64,000 bases of DNA from Proteromonas lacertae. Its lineage: Eukaryota; Sar; Bigyra; Opalinata; Proteromonadidae. The stretch covers positions 1-64,000 of the forward strand of contig NGBS01000008.1 in the NCBI GenBank assembly GCA_002245135.1, given 5' to 3'. This document shows positions 36,001 to 49,438 of the stretch, one piece after another. Made by a program: the position numbers and the translations under genes. The notes under the pieces were generated by a model. The model was not told where the DNA came from. It did no database searches and saw only the letters and a program-made list of their open reading frames with translations. The stretch's first letter is position 1; every line of letters begins with the position of its first letter.

Positions 36001-39000
36001 ATAACTATAACTTAAATGATTACTTGTTGATGGAACAATTTCAGGAAATTCTGACAATTTAGCTCTTTGCATATTGTATAAAACATCATTGAAACTAAGT
36101 TCTCTTAATTGTTTGCCAGCATTATTTAAACCTTCATTCAATATTAAAAAAACTAATACAGTCCCAATATGCAGATTATACAGATCAGTATAACGACTAT
36201 ATTCCTTACTAAATATTCTATAGAAGTCGCCATTTTTATCTCTAATTTTGTCACTCACTTGATTATAGGGTAAATAATAATAATTACCATTATAACATTC
36301 TATATTCTTATCTACATCAATTTCATCTAAATAGAAATCAACAACAGTATAAGTTGGTGCTAACATATTCTTTTCACATAATTTCTTCATGAATACTATT
36401 GGAGTTTCACCATCTAACAATGAAATAATTGTTCCACCATTTGGTAAATCTTTTTTAACAATAGCTATTACACTTTCAGCATCAAAATTATTAATTGGAA
36501 CTGAAAAACTTCTAACAAAACTAATACCATGTTGTTGAGCTTCTAATTCAATGGCTGGTACAATCAATTTGTTCATTTCTGTTGAAGAATATATCAAATA
36601 TAAAGGAGATGGAAGATTTGATATAGCATAAGTAATTATTGCATTCTATTAACAATAATAATTATAATTGTATATACTTTTTCTCCAAATGGAAGTCCAC
36701 CATAGAATATATGTTTTTCACATTCTAATCCTTCATAATCTGTTGGATATAACAACAGTAAATCTTCTTCTTTTAATATGTCTTGAACAGCTTTACGAAA
36801 TTTAGTATCATATAATCCATACAGAATTTTTGTATTATAAACACTTTTTGCTTTACGAACTTCACTTAGTACTATTTCAATATCAGATTGAATATCTTTT
36901 AATATTGGTGTATATGTAAATAAAACATCACTTTCATCATCTGTCTTCGATGACTCTTGTTCATTGATATAATCAATCGCTACAGATGCTGTAATAGCTA
37001 ATCTTGTCCCAGTAAATGCATTTATTCCGCTTAATGCCACTAGGATCAATATATTGGTAGTTTCAATTGTATGAGTTGCATTTACATCTTTTGTAGTAAA
37101 ATCACATACTGAATATACATCCTCTACTTCATTATATAATTGACGATATGTATTTGCATCAAAATAGTCAAACAGTTTTCTATGGATTGTAATTGTTCCA
37201 TTTCTATTACTTTCTAATAAATACATTGGCAGATTAACATAATGATCTTTTCCTACTGTGATATTACCAATTGAAGTATCAAATACTCCAGTTTCCATTA
37301 TTTCTAGATTTGATAAAGTTGATTTGCTTGACAAGGCTTGATGAATAATTTCAAATGAAATTAAAGCGATAGATTCTGCTTCATTAAAATACATATCTGA
37401 GCCAATTGTGTTTTTTCTAAATTCATTTAATAGTGGAGATGTTTCTTCGTTAATAAATATAGAACTTCTACATAACTGACCAATTCTATACACAACAGGT
37501 ACATTTTGGAATAATTCAAAGTTTGTTGCAACTATTCTATATTTCAACATACAGGTTGGTTCATTTCTGCATACAGCAATAATCAGATTATGAAATGACT
37601 CATACAATCTCAAATTGTATTTCTCATCATCTAAATAGTTCATTACAATACAGCCTTTTTGAGCTTTTCTTACACCTCTTTGTAGACTTATATCTATTAC
37701 TCTTTCATAATTAGGATCATCATTTTCTAATACAATTTCCTTTATAATATCACCATTGTAACTAAATATTGTATCTTTCAATAAACCTAATTCAATTGAA
37801 CCATTAAACGATTTTGGCATTATAATTATATACTCCAAAGGAAAATTATTAGCTAAATATTCAATTAATGGAACAGTTCTTTGATTTGGACTACTTCCTG
37901 TAGTAATACTTTGATCTGAACATGAATTTGCATTTTCATTCTTCATTGCTAATAACACTAAGTTCAGTTTTTGTATTACTTCTGTATAATCTTTGGTAAT
38001 TTCATTTCCACATTCTGTTATGTCTATTTTGTTCATTCTTGTCATTAAAAATCTAGTAATCCCTTCAACATCATCACATAATATCTTTTTCAATTGCTAT
38101 ATATGATAATAATAATGCCAATAATATACATATTTTACTCCATTGATTCCTCCTTTATTATTTAAACTATTTGCATATGCTTCACCTAACATGAACAAAT
38201 TCTCATTCTCTTCAGTTAAATAAAAACCTAAAGTATAAACATCTGCTTTTCTTGTTTTATTACTTATAGAATAATCTATTTCATATTGAGTATGATTCTC
38301 ATTATTCTATTATTAAAAAATAGAAATATTTATATAATAATAATAAAATATACATATGGTGATAATTGATAAACATCTAATTCAGAAAATGGATTCAATA
38401 CAATTTCATAATCTTTTTCTTCTTTGTATCGACATAAGAATACTTTATTCATCGCTATATTACCAGTACTCATTGATAATGTACCAAGTGGAACTTCTAT
38501 TGAGGTTCTGTACAATTCATTTCTTAATCCTTCAGCATTTGCTGTTTTTACACTTTCATATGCATTAGCCAAAAATCCTGCTGATATTAACATCATCATA
38601 AAACTTTCTGTTGCTAATGTCTTAACACTTCCATACTTTATCTCAATGTAATTAGTAAATACATCGTTCTCTTCATAACTGTATTTATCAACATAAGAAC
38701 TGATAAAGTAATGACCTTTATAAACATTTGACTTTTCAGAATCATAAAAGAATGTAACATAAGTATCAATAGTTACAACAGAATATATTGAACTATCCAA
38801 GCTGTTGTTATACATTGCTTCTAATAATATTTCTACATTATCTCTGATTATACTGATTATTGTTACACCTGATTCATTATATTCATTCTGTAATGTATTA
38901 TCTACAAATAATTTTATATCCGTTTCATTCTTTACATCATAAGATGTACAATTTAAACTTTTAAATATTTCACTATAACTTATAATATAGTCATTTATAT

Positions 39001-41891
39001 TTTTAGATGGAGTATATGATGAATTATAAACTATTGCCAAGTTATGATTTTTATGGTAAAAATAATTAAATATTGTATTAATATAATGAGCAGGAATTCT
39101 TCCAATTTGAATGATATTTTGAAGTATCTGATCACCTTCACTTGGTAATACACTGAATAATAATTTATTATATTTCACTAAGTAAGGATGTATTAATTCC
39201 CTTTGTTTATTTGAGTTAGTTCCAAGGTAAGCAATAACATTTTCATCATTTCCTACATTCTCAATAAATTCTGTCATTTCTTCATCACTTGTCAGATATG
39301 GATATTCTCCATGAACTTTATGACCATTTATTCCTCCATACAAATCATTTACAACAGTAATTAGCATGGTAAAATAAGTAGAATAATACTTATCATATAT
39401 TAAATTATCTTTACTATATAGATATAAAAACACTATCCTATAAACTAATTCTTCTTCTACTTTACCAGAATACCATTTACATATTTTCTCCTTATTAATA
39501 AAACAAGGTGTTTTGTATAAATAGGAGGTTGATTCTACAGGTTTTATACTTCCATCGCTTTGTATTTTACCTAATTGAACATGTGAATCTATATATCCTT
39601 CGTTATTCCATGATATTAAACCACCTGGACCATGATAGCTTGAATATTGCAACTCATTTTTTAAAGAATTGAATTCTGTAGTATGAATCACATTTAATGC
39701 ATTTCTTAACAAATAAATTTGACTGTAACACAATGCCATACTACCAGTAATTATAAAATCTTTTGCTTTATATGCTTTCGTCAATGTTTCTCTTATTTCT
39801 TTAGAATATTCATCATCTGTACCATTGAAATAATAACCCATCACATAATGACCTTCACAATATCTTATATCAATATCTTGAATCAATCTTTCATCTAAAG
39901 TTAAACTTAAAATTGGATGTTTATCTACTTTCAATATTGATGAACTTCCATACATTTCAAAGAATACTTTTTGGTAATAAGAATCACATAAGTTCAATAT
40001 TAAACAACTATCACCGCAATCTCTTTCTATATCAGATATTGCCTCTGTTGCACTGGTTATATCAGCATTCAGCATATTACTATTTCCAATGAAATTATAT
40101 TTTGATTCTTCTACTATTAATAGGAATTCATTGAATGCTTGTTGTGAATAATCTGTATTACAGGTTATAACATATATATTGGGATATTCTTTGAATATAT
40201 TTTCATTTGCATGTCTTAAGTATGTAGTTGCTGCTATTTGACTATTCAATATTCGTGAATTGCACACTTCTCCTCCTACAGATTGTACATTAATAAATAC
40301 AACATCAATATCATAGGCTATTAAATAATAATTACAAATATACTATTAGTAAAGTCATCTAATCCATCAATACTTGAAGATGATATAAATATTGTAAAAT
40401 CAAAACTTTTCTTATAATACATCACTTTTTCATAATACACATCGTTATCATAAGCAGAATCAATAAATATTGGAACAATCTGTTTTCCCATTATTGGATC
40501 CTATACAATATTAAATAAATTATATATATATATACATACATTTTCATTAATTAAATCAATAGAAGCTAATAATGAAATTAATTTATGACTTTCATAATAT
40601 CCTCTTTCATTCCTTCCATAAAAAGTCAATGCAATAAATATAACGTCAGTAGTAATAATTGGATTATCATAAGTAACATCACAAGTTACATTTTGTGGCT
40701 CACCTTGTACCTGTGCAATTGGAACTAAATATCTTACTGGAATCTCTGTTATATTACTCATTATTACATTACTACCAGCTGCTGAAGGATCTTGAGTAAC
40801 TCTACAAACCATTATATTAGCTACCATTCTTAAATTCTTTAATAATCCATATTTCAAATTTGCACTATATAAATCTTTATTAAATAATTCAAATAAAACT
40901 TGGCTCGATTCAACATCATTCTTTCTAGCAAATATTCTTCTCAACATTTCCAACATTTGATATAATAATATTTCTGAGTTTGAATAAGTATCAACATCTA
41001 CTGGAGCTGGTGTAGCAATTGGTGTTCCTGTTGGTAATACAGCTGAAGTATCACCTACAACACTTCCCATTTCATTATCTGTTTTATCAGGATTGAGAAA
41101 CTCATTTGCAACTATTAAATTCTCAAAATCATTTAAATTTGCAAATATGTATTTTCTATCAACTCCATAATGTAATAAAGTGTTAAAATCCACATTATAT
41201 AAATTTGTTTTATATTCTGTGTTAATATGAGCTACTAATCCTTCATCTATAATGAAATTGTATATCATTAATGGCTTTGTTGAAAATAGATTTTTTAATT
41301 CCAATATTTTTTCTGTTATTTTTGTTTTTTTATTAGCTTCAGTATCTGCTGGATCTAATATTAAATGGTACTTCTCTTCATTTCCAAATTGAGCCAAGTA
41401 ACTAACTAATTTATCTGTACAATCACTTTTATAAGAAATAATCACATTGTAACGAACTTCACTTTTGAATGTATTTAATACTATAGAAAATAAAAATATA
41501 TTAAGTATGTCATACTCATATATTTACTATAACATGTATCAAACCCATAAAATGTGTATTTCAAACAGGTTTGGAGATCATTATTTACAGCGTTTAGAGT
41601 ATAAATCTTGTAGGATGAGGTAATAGAATTGAGTGTATCGGGATTTATATTCGGAAGATAGGCAAAAACATCTCTTACTTTTGCCTTATAAAATTTTTCA
41701 TACGCTTTTTTTACTGCTTCTACACTTGTATCATCAACAATTTCTTGAGCTTTTATTAAATAATTGTCAGAACCTCTACAAAATGAATCAACAAGATTTA
41801 TAAAATTATTTCCGCTTGAGATAGTTACTACTGCTATGGGAATTGATGTTATAATATATTTACATAACAACAAAAAAATAATATACTTCAT
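30052..41891 (-). CDS. Giant class C GPCR with about nine tandem Venus-flytrap modules
   Basis: One gene of about 3,800 codons: signal peptide (MKYIIFLLLCKYIITSIP), a chain of type-1 periplasmic-binding modules of the urea/amide ABC-transporter type, then a class C 7TM core and cytosolic tail. Module starts lie near 41.85, 40.65, 39.43, 38.27, 37.06, 35.87, 34.70, 33.56 and 32.42 kb. Most linkers carry a C[DK][FWV] motif (KCDFS, VCDWT, GCDWG, FCKFG). The best-kept module (33.6-34.7 kb) has GGLIGKQL and ends APEGKVTLEKNHY, like bacterial UrtA. Nine introns (41481-41515, 40501-40539, 40318-40343, 38307-38353, 38097-38138, 36646-36677, 30843-30879, 30498-30539, 30285-30343) join most exons in frame. 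Single-base frame discrepancies near 35463 (A-run) and 33843 remain: sequence errors or early decay. The tail repeats SPHG.TSP. The ligand is probably small polar molecules or peptides; this is inference. Confidence 0.85.
30285..30343 (-). other. Putative U12-type AT-AC intron in the giant GPCR gene
   Basis: 59 bases on the minus strand. The 5' end is ATATCTTTTT and a TTCTTTAAT branch-like site precedes the GAAAC 3' end by about 16 bases. Removal joins TM7 (VILQFG) to LITLAISDTADRV, the open frame of the cytosolic tail. Unspliced, TM7 ends at a TAA. No GT-AG choice I tried reaches the tail frame. Confidence 0.68.
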
Positions 41892-42264
41892 ATTTTGAAA
41901 CGATATTATTTTCAAGCAAAAAGCTTGATCACCAACCAATAAAATTTAGACTTTATAAAATACAATACAGTATAATACACATGTATTAGTATATATTTTT
42001 GATTAATAATCAATTCATTCAATAATTACAATACCTTATAATGAAAATAGAGATTTATACACAGACGTAATTTAGTAAAAAATCATATTAAAGAAGAATT
42101 GATTTGTCAGAATAATAACATTCAAACTCAGAAATTTATTAATAAACCATATTCACTAAGTAGATCTATCTTATTTTTACTTAAAGAAAGAATTTCAATT
42201 TATGGGTTATTCAAAATTTTGATAAAAATCAAATTTGTTATTTTTGTTATATATTTACATAAAG
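41892..42264. promoter_or_regulatory. Divergent intergenic region upstream of the giant GPCR
   Basis: About 370 bases. The GPCR-proximal end holds a perfect dyad TCAAGC-AAAAA-GCTTGA (41912-41928), 21 bp from the ATG, preceded by TTTTGAAACGA. The rest is AT-rich with a short spurious frame (42099-42284); no RNA gene or further coding signal seen. Confidence 0.5.
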
Positions 42265-44041
42265 ATGATAATAAAAGTGAATGAAAGCATAAGAAAAGAG
42301 GGGTATTTTTTATATTTATTTTTATGATAGATTATGTCGAAAATTGGTTGAAAGTGGTTTTGGTGATATAGAAGTGAAGATTGGAGATAGCCGAATAATG
42401 TCAATCAAGTCAATTTTAGTGAATGGAAATGAGACTGTAAAGAAACTGTTGTTAGATAGAGAGTTTGCTGGAGTTTTGGAGTTATATGAAGAAATCGAAG
42501 AAATTGGCTTATTAAATCGCTTATTAGAATGGTATAAATTCCAAAAGAATAAGAAAGATAATGAAGAGATAGAAGATGATTTTAAACAATTGATAGAAGA
42601 AGATATCGATGGTGAAAAGATAAAAGAGAAAGAGATAGAAAAAGAGAATAAAGAAATGTTGAAAGAAATGAAAATAGAATTAAAGAAAAATGAATGTAAA
42701 AATCATATAGAAATATATTTAATAAAAGATGAGATAATTCAAAATGTAATAATGAGTAATTACAATGAAGATAATGAAGAAGAAGACTTTAATGAAGAAG
42801 AAAGAGGAATATTGGATAAAATGAAAGAAGAAGAATTGAATGATGAAATAATGTGTATATTAGAAATGAATAACATAAAAATGATCGAGATAGTATTGAT
42901 GATAATGAAATATAAAAATATGAAAATGGAAAAGTATAAATACTAAAAATATATTTAAATAGAATATATCTCAAATACAGATAAGAGAAAGCTATTGGAA
43001 AGATTATGTATACAATATAATGAGAATAAAAGAAATCGAACAATGAAATGTTTATGTTTGTTTGTTGATGATAAAAAGAATATTTCAATAATAGAAGAAG
43101 TATGTGGAAAAGAGATTCTTTTTAGAATATTGAATGAAGTTAATTATTTAAACTCCAAATCGAAAGAAATATTAATAGAATATATAAAAGAGAATAAACT
43201 GAGTATCGAAGAAGAAGAAGAAATGATTGTAATAATGAAAGATAAAGAATTATTGAGTGAATTAAAAACAAAAGAAATCACATCATTTTCATATCCTCAA
43301 TCAGAATATTCATTTATATTAGATGAAGAAATGTTAATAATTCCTTCATATGATGGAAATCGATGTGACTTTTCAATCAATCCTTCATTACCTGATGGAA
43401 TAATGATAGATAAAGAAAATGGAATAATTAATGGAAAAGTTGCTGAAGAAATCGAAAAGAGAGAATATGAAATAAGTTGTAAGAATAATCATAGTGAAAA
43501 GAATTTCAAAATATTATTAGAATTTATTGATGTGAAATTCACAGAATTAAACAAAAGTTATGGAATATCAATATCAAATAATGGAAAAACAATTACAAAT
43601 ACAGATTATCAGTGGAGTTATTGTTATTTGAATTTGAAAATGGAAAATGGAGTTTATCATATCAAATATCAATTTCATCAAAATGGAACTAAATATGATG
43701 GAATGATATTAGGATTATCAACTAATAATACATATTCTGGTAATATTATTGATGATCAATCAACAACATGTAATTATCATGCATTTAATGGTAAAAGTAG
43801 AGATATTACTAGATATTGTCATATTGGGATAATTGTTAATAAAAATCCAAATTTCAATAATCATGGAGATGGTTCAATTTATGAAGTGATTGTTGATATG
43901 AATAAAAGAGAATGGTGGATGAGTCATAATGATTCATCTCCTGTTTTACTTGTTAAAGATTTAACTTCTCCACTATATCCTTATGCCTCACATTGTGGAC
44001 TTAAAATCTCAATTGAGTTATTATCAGTTTCTCATCAATAA
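42265..44041 (+). CDS. Unknown protein with helical N-terminus and SPRY-like C-terminus
   Basis: Exon 1 MIIKVNESIRKEG (from 42265), 28-base intron (42303-42330), then a Lys/Glu-rich helical region of about 220 residues that starts like a BTB-type fold (FGDIEVKIGDSRIMSIKSIL). A second intron near 42931 is uncertain: the usual TAG acceptor leaves the frame one base off, while an acceptor at GAG (42984) restores it. Downstream are more helices, an Ig-like/He_PIG-type segment (FSINPSLPDGIMIDKENGIINGKV) and a C-terminal ~150-residue beta domain with SPRY-like features (YQWSYCYLNLKMENGVYHIKYQ, YEVIVDMNKREWWMSH). Probably a cytosolic protein-interaction protein. Family not assigned. Confidence 0.65.
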
Positions 44042-44078
44042 AGTTAGATAACATGAATTTTTATAATATTTACATTCT

Positions 44079-45338
44079 TTATAATGTATTGCTGTTAAAT
44101 TTACTTAAAAACAAAGAAAATATAGGCTTTGTTGGTTTTATTAATTTCATTATTCTGAAGAAATAATTAATCCCTTGTTCACATACACACATACAATCTG
44201 TACTAACAGCTATTATTTCTTGGCTAATATATTCATCTGCTCCAACATCTAATATCATCTTATCTAAATAACATTCTTTCCCTTCTTCACATTGATGATG
44301 AATTTGATAATTTAGTTTATATTTTATATAATAATAATAATCTCGGTTATATAAAATGATCATCAATAATATAGCCAAGGATTTTGCATTATGTTTATTA
44401 TTGTAAGATTCTATCAAACTATCTCTATTTCCTAAAAATACATTATTATTGTATATACTTATTGTTTCTTCGATATTTATTTCTTCTTCAACAACTATTT
44501 CTTCTTCTTCTTCTTCATATGGAATTACAGGAAGCTCAGCTTCATTTAATTCATACAAAAGATTACTTCATACAACTTCAAACGATGTCTCTTTTCTTTG
44601 ACAAGTATTCTATTGAGAAAGGAGTTTAATTTATCACTATATTCACTTTTTAGTGGTATATAATATACTTTAAAAATATTATTCATTGTTTCTAATATAT
44701 TTGAACCATAAAACGGATATTTACCACTGTTTATGTAATAAAAGATTAAACCGAAATTCCAAATATCACTTGACATATCTAATTCTTTTCCTAATAATTC
44801 ATCAACACAAACAAAACATAAATCTTTTCCATCTCTTTTTATCTTTTCTTCTCTTCCTTTAAACAACAAATTATTACAATAGTCATTTATTATTACTTTA
44901 TTTTCATCATTCAAAAAGATATTAGAAGGTTTTAAATCACTGTGAATGTTTGAATTTTCATTCAAACTATTTAAAACCATTAATATTTCATTCAATATAT
45001 CAAATGTACCACTTTTTTCAAAATATATGATGGGGTTTATTTCATCCAAATGGGTTTTATACTCATCCATCATTCGATAAAGCACATTCTCGTATTTTTC
45101 AATTATTTTGTACCTCATTAAGCCATTTATATTCACATTATTTATTTTATTCATTATACATACGACTTCATCAACTACATCTGCAGCTAGCTCACCAACA
45201 TTCATTACTTTTAATAATGTTTTTGAACCTTCATTAATTTCTCTAATTTCACATATTTCAGTACCACTTCGATGAGTCGCGAACTCAAAAAAGCTGGAAG
45301 AGATATCATTGAAATAATGAATGTTATAACAATAGAAA
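44079..45338 (-). pseudogene. Degenerate pseudokinase with SYNNKH-type helical tail
   Basis: Kinase-like core: LLKVMNV (Lys strand), HSDLKPSN in place of HRD, NDYCNN in place of DFG, DMSSDIWNFGLIFYY in the F-helix. Then, one base out of frame at about 44560, an acidic run and the helical block with SLIESYNNKHNAKSLA and IHHQCEEGKECYLDKM shared with the remnant at 16.1-16.5 kb. I cannot find an in-frame start: coding potential begins near 45338 (ISSSFFEFATHRSGTE). The missing DFG and glycine loop make catalysis very unlikely. It may be an intact pseudokinase gene with a sequence error, or a pseudogene. Confidence 0.6.
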
Positions 45339-45363
45339 ATTTAATCAAATAAAAATGAAATCT

Positions 45364-45385
45364 CAAGCTTTTGCATTTAAGCTTG
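45364..45385. promoter_or_regulatory. Inverted repeat CAAGCTT/AAGCTTG
   Basis: Perfect 7-base arms with an 8-base spacer (TTGCATTT), just upstream of the minus-strand pseudokinase. Confidence 0.45.
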
Positions 45386-45469
45386 TGCTTTTTTATTTCA
45401 AACTTTTCCTTAGATTGAAGGAAATCAATTTACAAAATCACTTAAAAAAAACATTAATAAATATTGTTA

Positions 45470-48211
45470 TTATAAAACTCTACTTATTTTAACATCTTCA
45501 TAAATAATTAATTCATCACTTTCTGCAACTCCCTATAATATTATATGTTATATACATAAATATACATTAAAACCTTGAAAACCAATACCACACTCTTGTC
45601 CCTGATCAATTTGATCTACTTCTTTCTTATACAACTTCAATGAGGAAATTCTGACATTCTCTTCTATCACTTTTCCTCCTCTTGTTATAGTAACCAATGA
45701 ATTTGGAGTTATTTTACCTTCTGTACATTCAGTACCTGCTACTTTCATTGTTCTGTTTCCTTTTAATCCAATATCAAATACTCTTTTAACATACGCTTTT
45801 CCTACTAATACTCTTTCATATTTATCAGGTAATTTTGCTTTTAGTATATCTTTAATTTGGTCTAAAGCTTTATAGATGACTTTTTCTTTAATAATTTTGA
45901 TATTGCTTCCTTCAGCTATTTGTTTCATTACATCTAAAGAATAAATAAATATGAAAAATAAAAATAATTGTACTAGAAATTGGAATATTAAAGGCAATTA
46001 TGATTGCTCTTGATATTGAAGCTGTTGTTATATCTTTCAAAGCTAAAGCACCAGTTCCACCATCTATTATTTGTATATCAATTTCATCTGCTTTTATCTT
46101 ATTAATTTCATTCTTAAGTGCATCAATTGAACCTTTTAAATCAGATTTTATGAGAATAGTGAATATTTCTCTTCCATCTGATGTTTTTAGTTTTGGTTGG
46201 TTATATTCTTTAGCTGATAACTCTTCTCCTCCTTTTTCAACATTGTCATTATTTCTATCTGTATTATGATAAATTTGAGATGTTGATTTCTTAGCAGATG
46301 ATTTACTATTTTCAGTTTGATTATTAGTTTTTTCTATTTTATCCTTTCTTTCTTCAACCAACTATATTCATATAAATTAGAAAAGAATAAATATACTGTT
46401 TTAGCTTTATCTTCATTCACTTGAATTAATAATTGTTCTCCAGCTGCATTAGGACAATCAATACCAGTTATTCTTACAGGAGATCCTGGTTTTGCTTCTT
46501 TTATATACTTACCATCCATATATATTGTTCTAATATGTCCATACTAAAGAAATATAAATAAAATTATACTTCAGTTCCAACTACACCAATATCTCCAACT
46601 CGTAAAGTTCCATTTCTAACAATAATATCCATTGAAGTACCACTCTTCGGATCAATATGACTTTCTAATACAATTGCTTCTGCTAACCTATTAGGATTAC
46701 ATTTTCTATTACTATCTTCTGTTTGAACATCAATTGCAGTTAATAAATCATCAAAACCCATCTTTTTCAATGAACCAACTGGAACAATCATTGTATTACC
46801 ACCTAATACTTCTGTTGTAATATCATACCGTAATAATTGTTGAGATATTCTTTGCAATGATTCTGTAATATCAAAAGTATCTCTATCACACTTAGTAACA
46901 GCTACAACAACAGGTAAATTGAATTCTTTTGCTAAGTTTATACATTCTACAGTTTGTTCTTTTACACCATCATCACCAGCAATAACCAATACAATTGTGT
47001 CTGATAATTGAATACCCCTTCTTCTCATATTCATAAAGGCAGCATGTCCTGGTGTATCAATAAATGTACATATTTTCTTTAATTCTCCTTCACCTAATGT
47101 CACTTGGAAAGCAGCTACTTTTTGTGTTATTCCTCCTATTTCTTGTTTTGCTACATTTGAATTTCTTAAATTGTCTAATAATGTTGTTTTACCATGATCT
47201 ACATGACCCATTACTGTTACTATTGGAGGTCTAATACCGTCAACCTTTTTGATTGGTTTGATTATCTTATTGACTTTGAATGTTGGTTTGTATGAGAATA
47301 TTGTTTCTTTTGGTAGTTTATATTTTAAGTTAAATTCATTACAAACATATATTTGATGTGTCAGATGTAATAATCCAGATGATTCAACATGCTTACGAAC
47401 TATTTAAATAATATAATAACATATATAAATTTAAAAATACCTTCTTTTGGTAATACATCTAAAATTGCATTTATTTTTATTCCAGTTGAATATTGAAATC
47501 CATTCAATGTAACCCATTGTTTTAATTGATATCCTGTTGTTCTTCCATCATTTACTACTGTTAATGAATTACCCATATCTGGAGGAGGACACATTGTACT
47601 AAATAGAACAATAACAATAGAAACATATTAAAATTATAATAAATACAAAAATGATTTTACAGAAGGATCAAGTTCAAGTTTATTTGTTTTTTCTATTAAT
47701 TCTTCTAATGGAGGAAATGTTAATTTCTATTAATGATAATATTATTATTATTATATACAGAAAAATAATCCATAAATGAAGAATAAGTTGATTCTAAAGT
47801 ATGTTTATTCATTTCAGAATCTTTTTGTATTGTGATGGTATTATGAAGAAGTGGTTTATATTGAGTAACTGAACGGATGAATAAATGCTGGGTTTGTCTT
47901 TTCAGCAACAAGTCTCTCTGTAGACCATAATGTATTCAATAATGTTGTTAATTTATCAGACTGAGATGACATCGTTGATGAAGCATGCACTAAGAGGTGA
48001 TGATGTGTTATGAGATCTTGACTCATGAAGTTGTATAGCAGCAGCTGCCATCCTTATTAAAATATTCTCATTACTATTGTGACGAAGTGAAGATTGGAAA
48101 GTATCTTTCTATACATGGTATATAATGTATATATACTGGAATATTACCCAAACCAGATTGTTTGATATATTTCAATCTCAAAAATGCTTTGGTAGGAAGT
48201 GTACTGGACAT
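45470..48211 (-). CDS. Mitochondrial translation initiation factor IF-2
   Basis: GTPase that delivers formyl-Met-tRNA to the mitochondrial small subunit. G-domain about 47211-46600: GHVDHGKTTLLDNLR, VAKQEIGGITQKVAAF, DTPGHAAF, TKCD. Downstream are IF2 domain II (CPNAAGEQLL, GSPVRITGID), a charged Ser/Lys insertion, domain III (GREIFTILIKSDLKGSIDAL) and domain IV (AGTECTEGKI, QECGIGFQGFN), ending SRVL. At least seven introns of about 26-50 bases. The N-terminal ~150 residues are unconserved; the start MSSTLPTKAFLRLKY looks like a presequence, but frames between about 47.9 and 48.0 kb do not connect cleanly, so that part of the model is open. Confidence 0.85.
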
Positions 48212-48406
48212 TAAATATAAGTAATATTAATTTAAATGAAAAATTGGGTTAAAATTCACAAACGAATGAAAAGAAAAAAAGAAATGATTAAAATGACACG
48301 ATTTGCTCAAATCGCATTTTCTCTATTTTCTTTATTTCGCTTGTTTACAACAAAAATAAAAAAAAAAAACATAAATAAAAACATATACAAACTAAATTAA
48401 ATAATT

Positions 48407-49347
48407 CTATTCCTGAAACAGTTGGTTAAACAAACTAACAAATTCATCAAAAGTTATTGTCCCACTATTATCTATATCAAAATCTGAGAAAAGTTTGTCA
48501 ATCATTTCAGAAGACAATGGTTCAGTAAGAGATACACTCTTAATACAAGCTTTCATTTCGTCTTTACTAATTGTTCCAGAGTTATCAACATCATAATATG
48601 CAAATAGACTAGAAAAAAGCTTATCTTTATCTCTAATTCTGCTATATTTGTCTAATAATATTTGTTTCTTATCATCTAAATTTTTAATCACTTCATTGTA
48701 CAGCGATATATCATCTTCATAACTTTTCTTCTTCTGTAGGGCTTTACTCTGTAATCTTTTGATAGATTTAATTTGTTTTGAGATTTCGGTTATTAGCATG
48801 TTTGTATGTTCTATATTTATATTTTCTACCCCTTCTTCCACTTCATCAACTTGTTCGTTTCTTAATTTTGCTAATTCTTTACCAAACTCTTCGAAATTCC
48901 ATTTTTGATGATTTTCAAACTTTGCTAAATTATTATCCAATTCTTCTTCATCTAATTGTAATGCATCAATTTGAGAGTCAAGTTCTTGAACTTTCTTTGG
49001 AATTTGAGTAACCCTTCTTTTTAAATACTCCAATTCTATTTGCAAATGAGCTAAATATTCCTTTAAATCTTTAATGCTCATTATTTTGACGTTTTTAAAT
49101 GAGTCATCCATTTGTTTTGAATATACTCTATCATATTCCATCATAGCTTCATCCAATGCTTCTTTCTGAGTTTTTTCAGTTTCTTGAAGTTTTGTAAGCT
49201 TTGATAAGTGTTGTTTCTGTATTTTGTCTAATTTCTTCTTTTCCTAACATATAAGTATATATGAAATACCTCTAAAGTGTCTTGAAGTAATTTATCAAGC
49301 TCTTCTTGAGAATAATAATTTGCGTTAGCTTTTATAACTTTGGACAT
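48407..49347 (-). CDS. Coiled-coil EF-hand calcium-binding protein
   Basis: 304 residues, one 26-base intron (49244-49269). Residues 20-220 form long coiled coils (heptads with Leu/Lys/Glu; EYLAHLQIELEYLKRRV). The C-terminus carries two canonical EF-hands, DVDNSGTISKDE and DIDNSGTITFDE, each with Asp at 1, 3 and Glu at 12, spaced about 37 residues apart as a calmodulin-type pair. No TM or signal peptide. Likely a cytosolic or cytoskeletal calcium sensor; no orthologue assigned. Confidence 0.88.
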
Positions 49348-49438
49348 TTTTAAAATTTTGATCGTTACATAATTATATTTTTCTTTTTCTATTGCTCAAA
49401 TTAATAAATATTATCAACATTATCACAAAATATTAAAC

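Noticed and set aside
33815-41891. Reading 30-42 kb as six or more separate receptor or binding-protein genes
   Set aside because: Only one signal peptide and one 7TM core are present, most segment ends are normal intron donors, and the joins restore module sequence; two single-base shifts are the only gaps.
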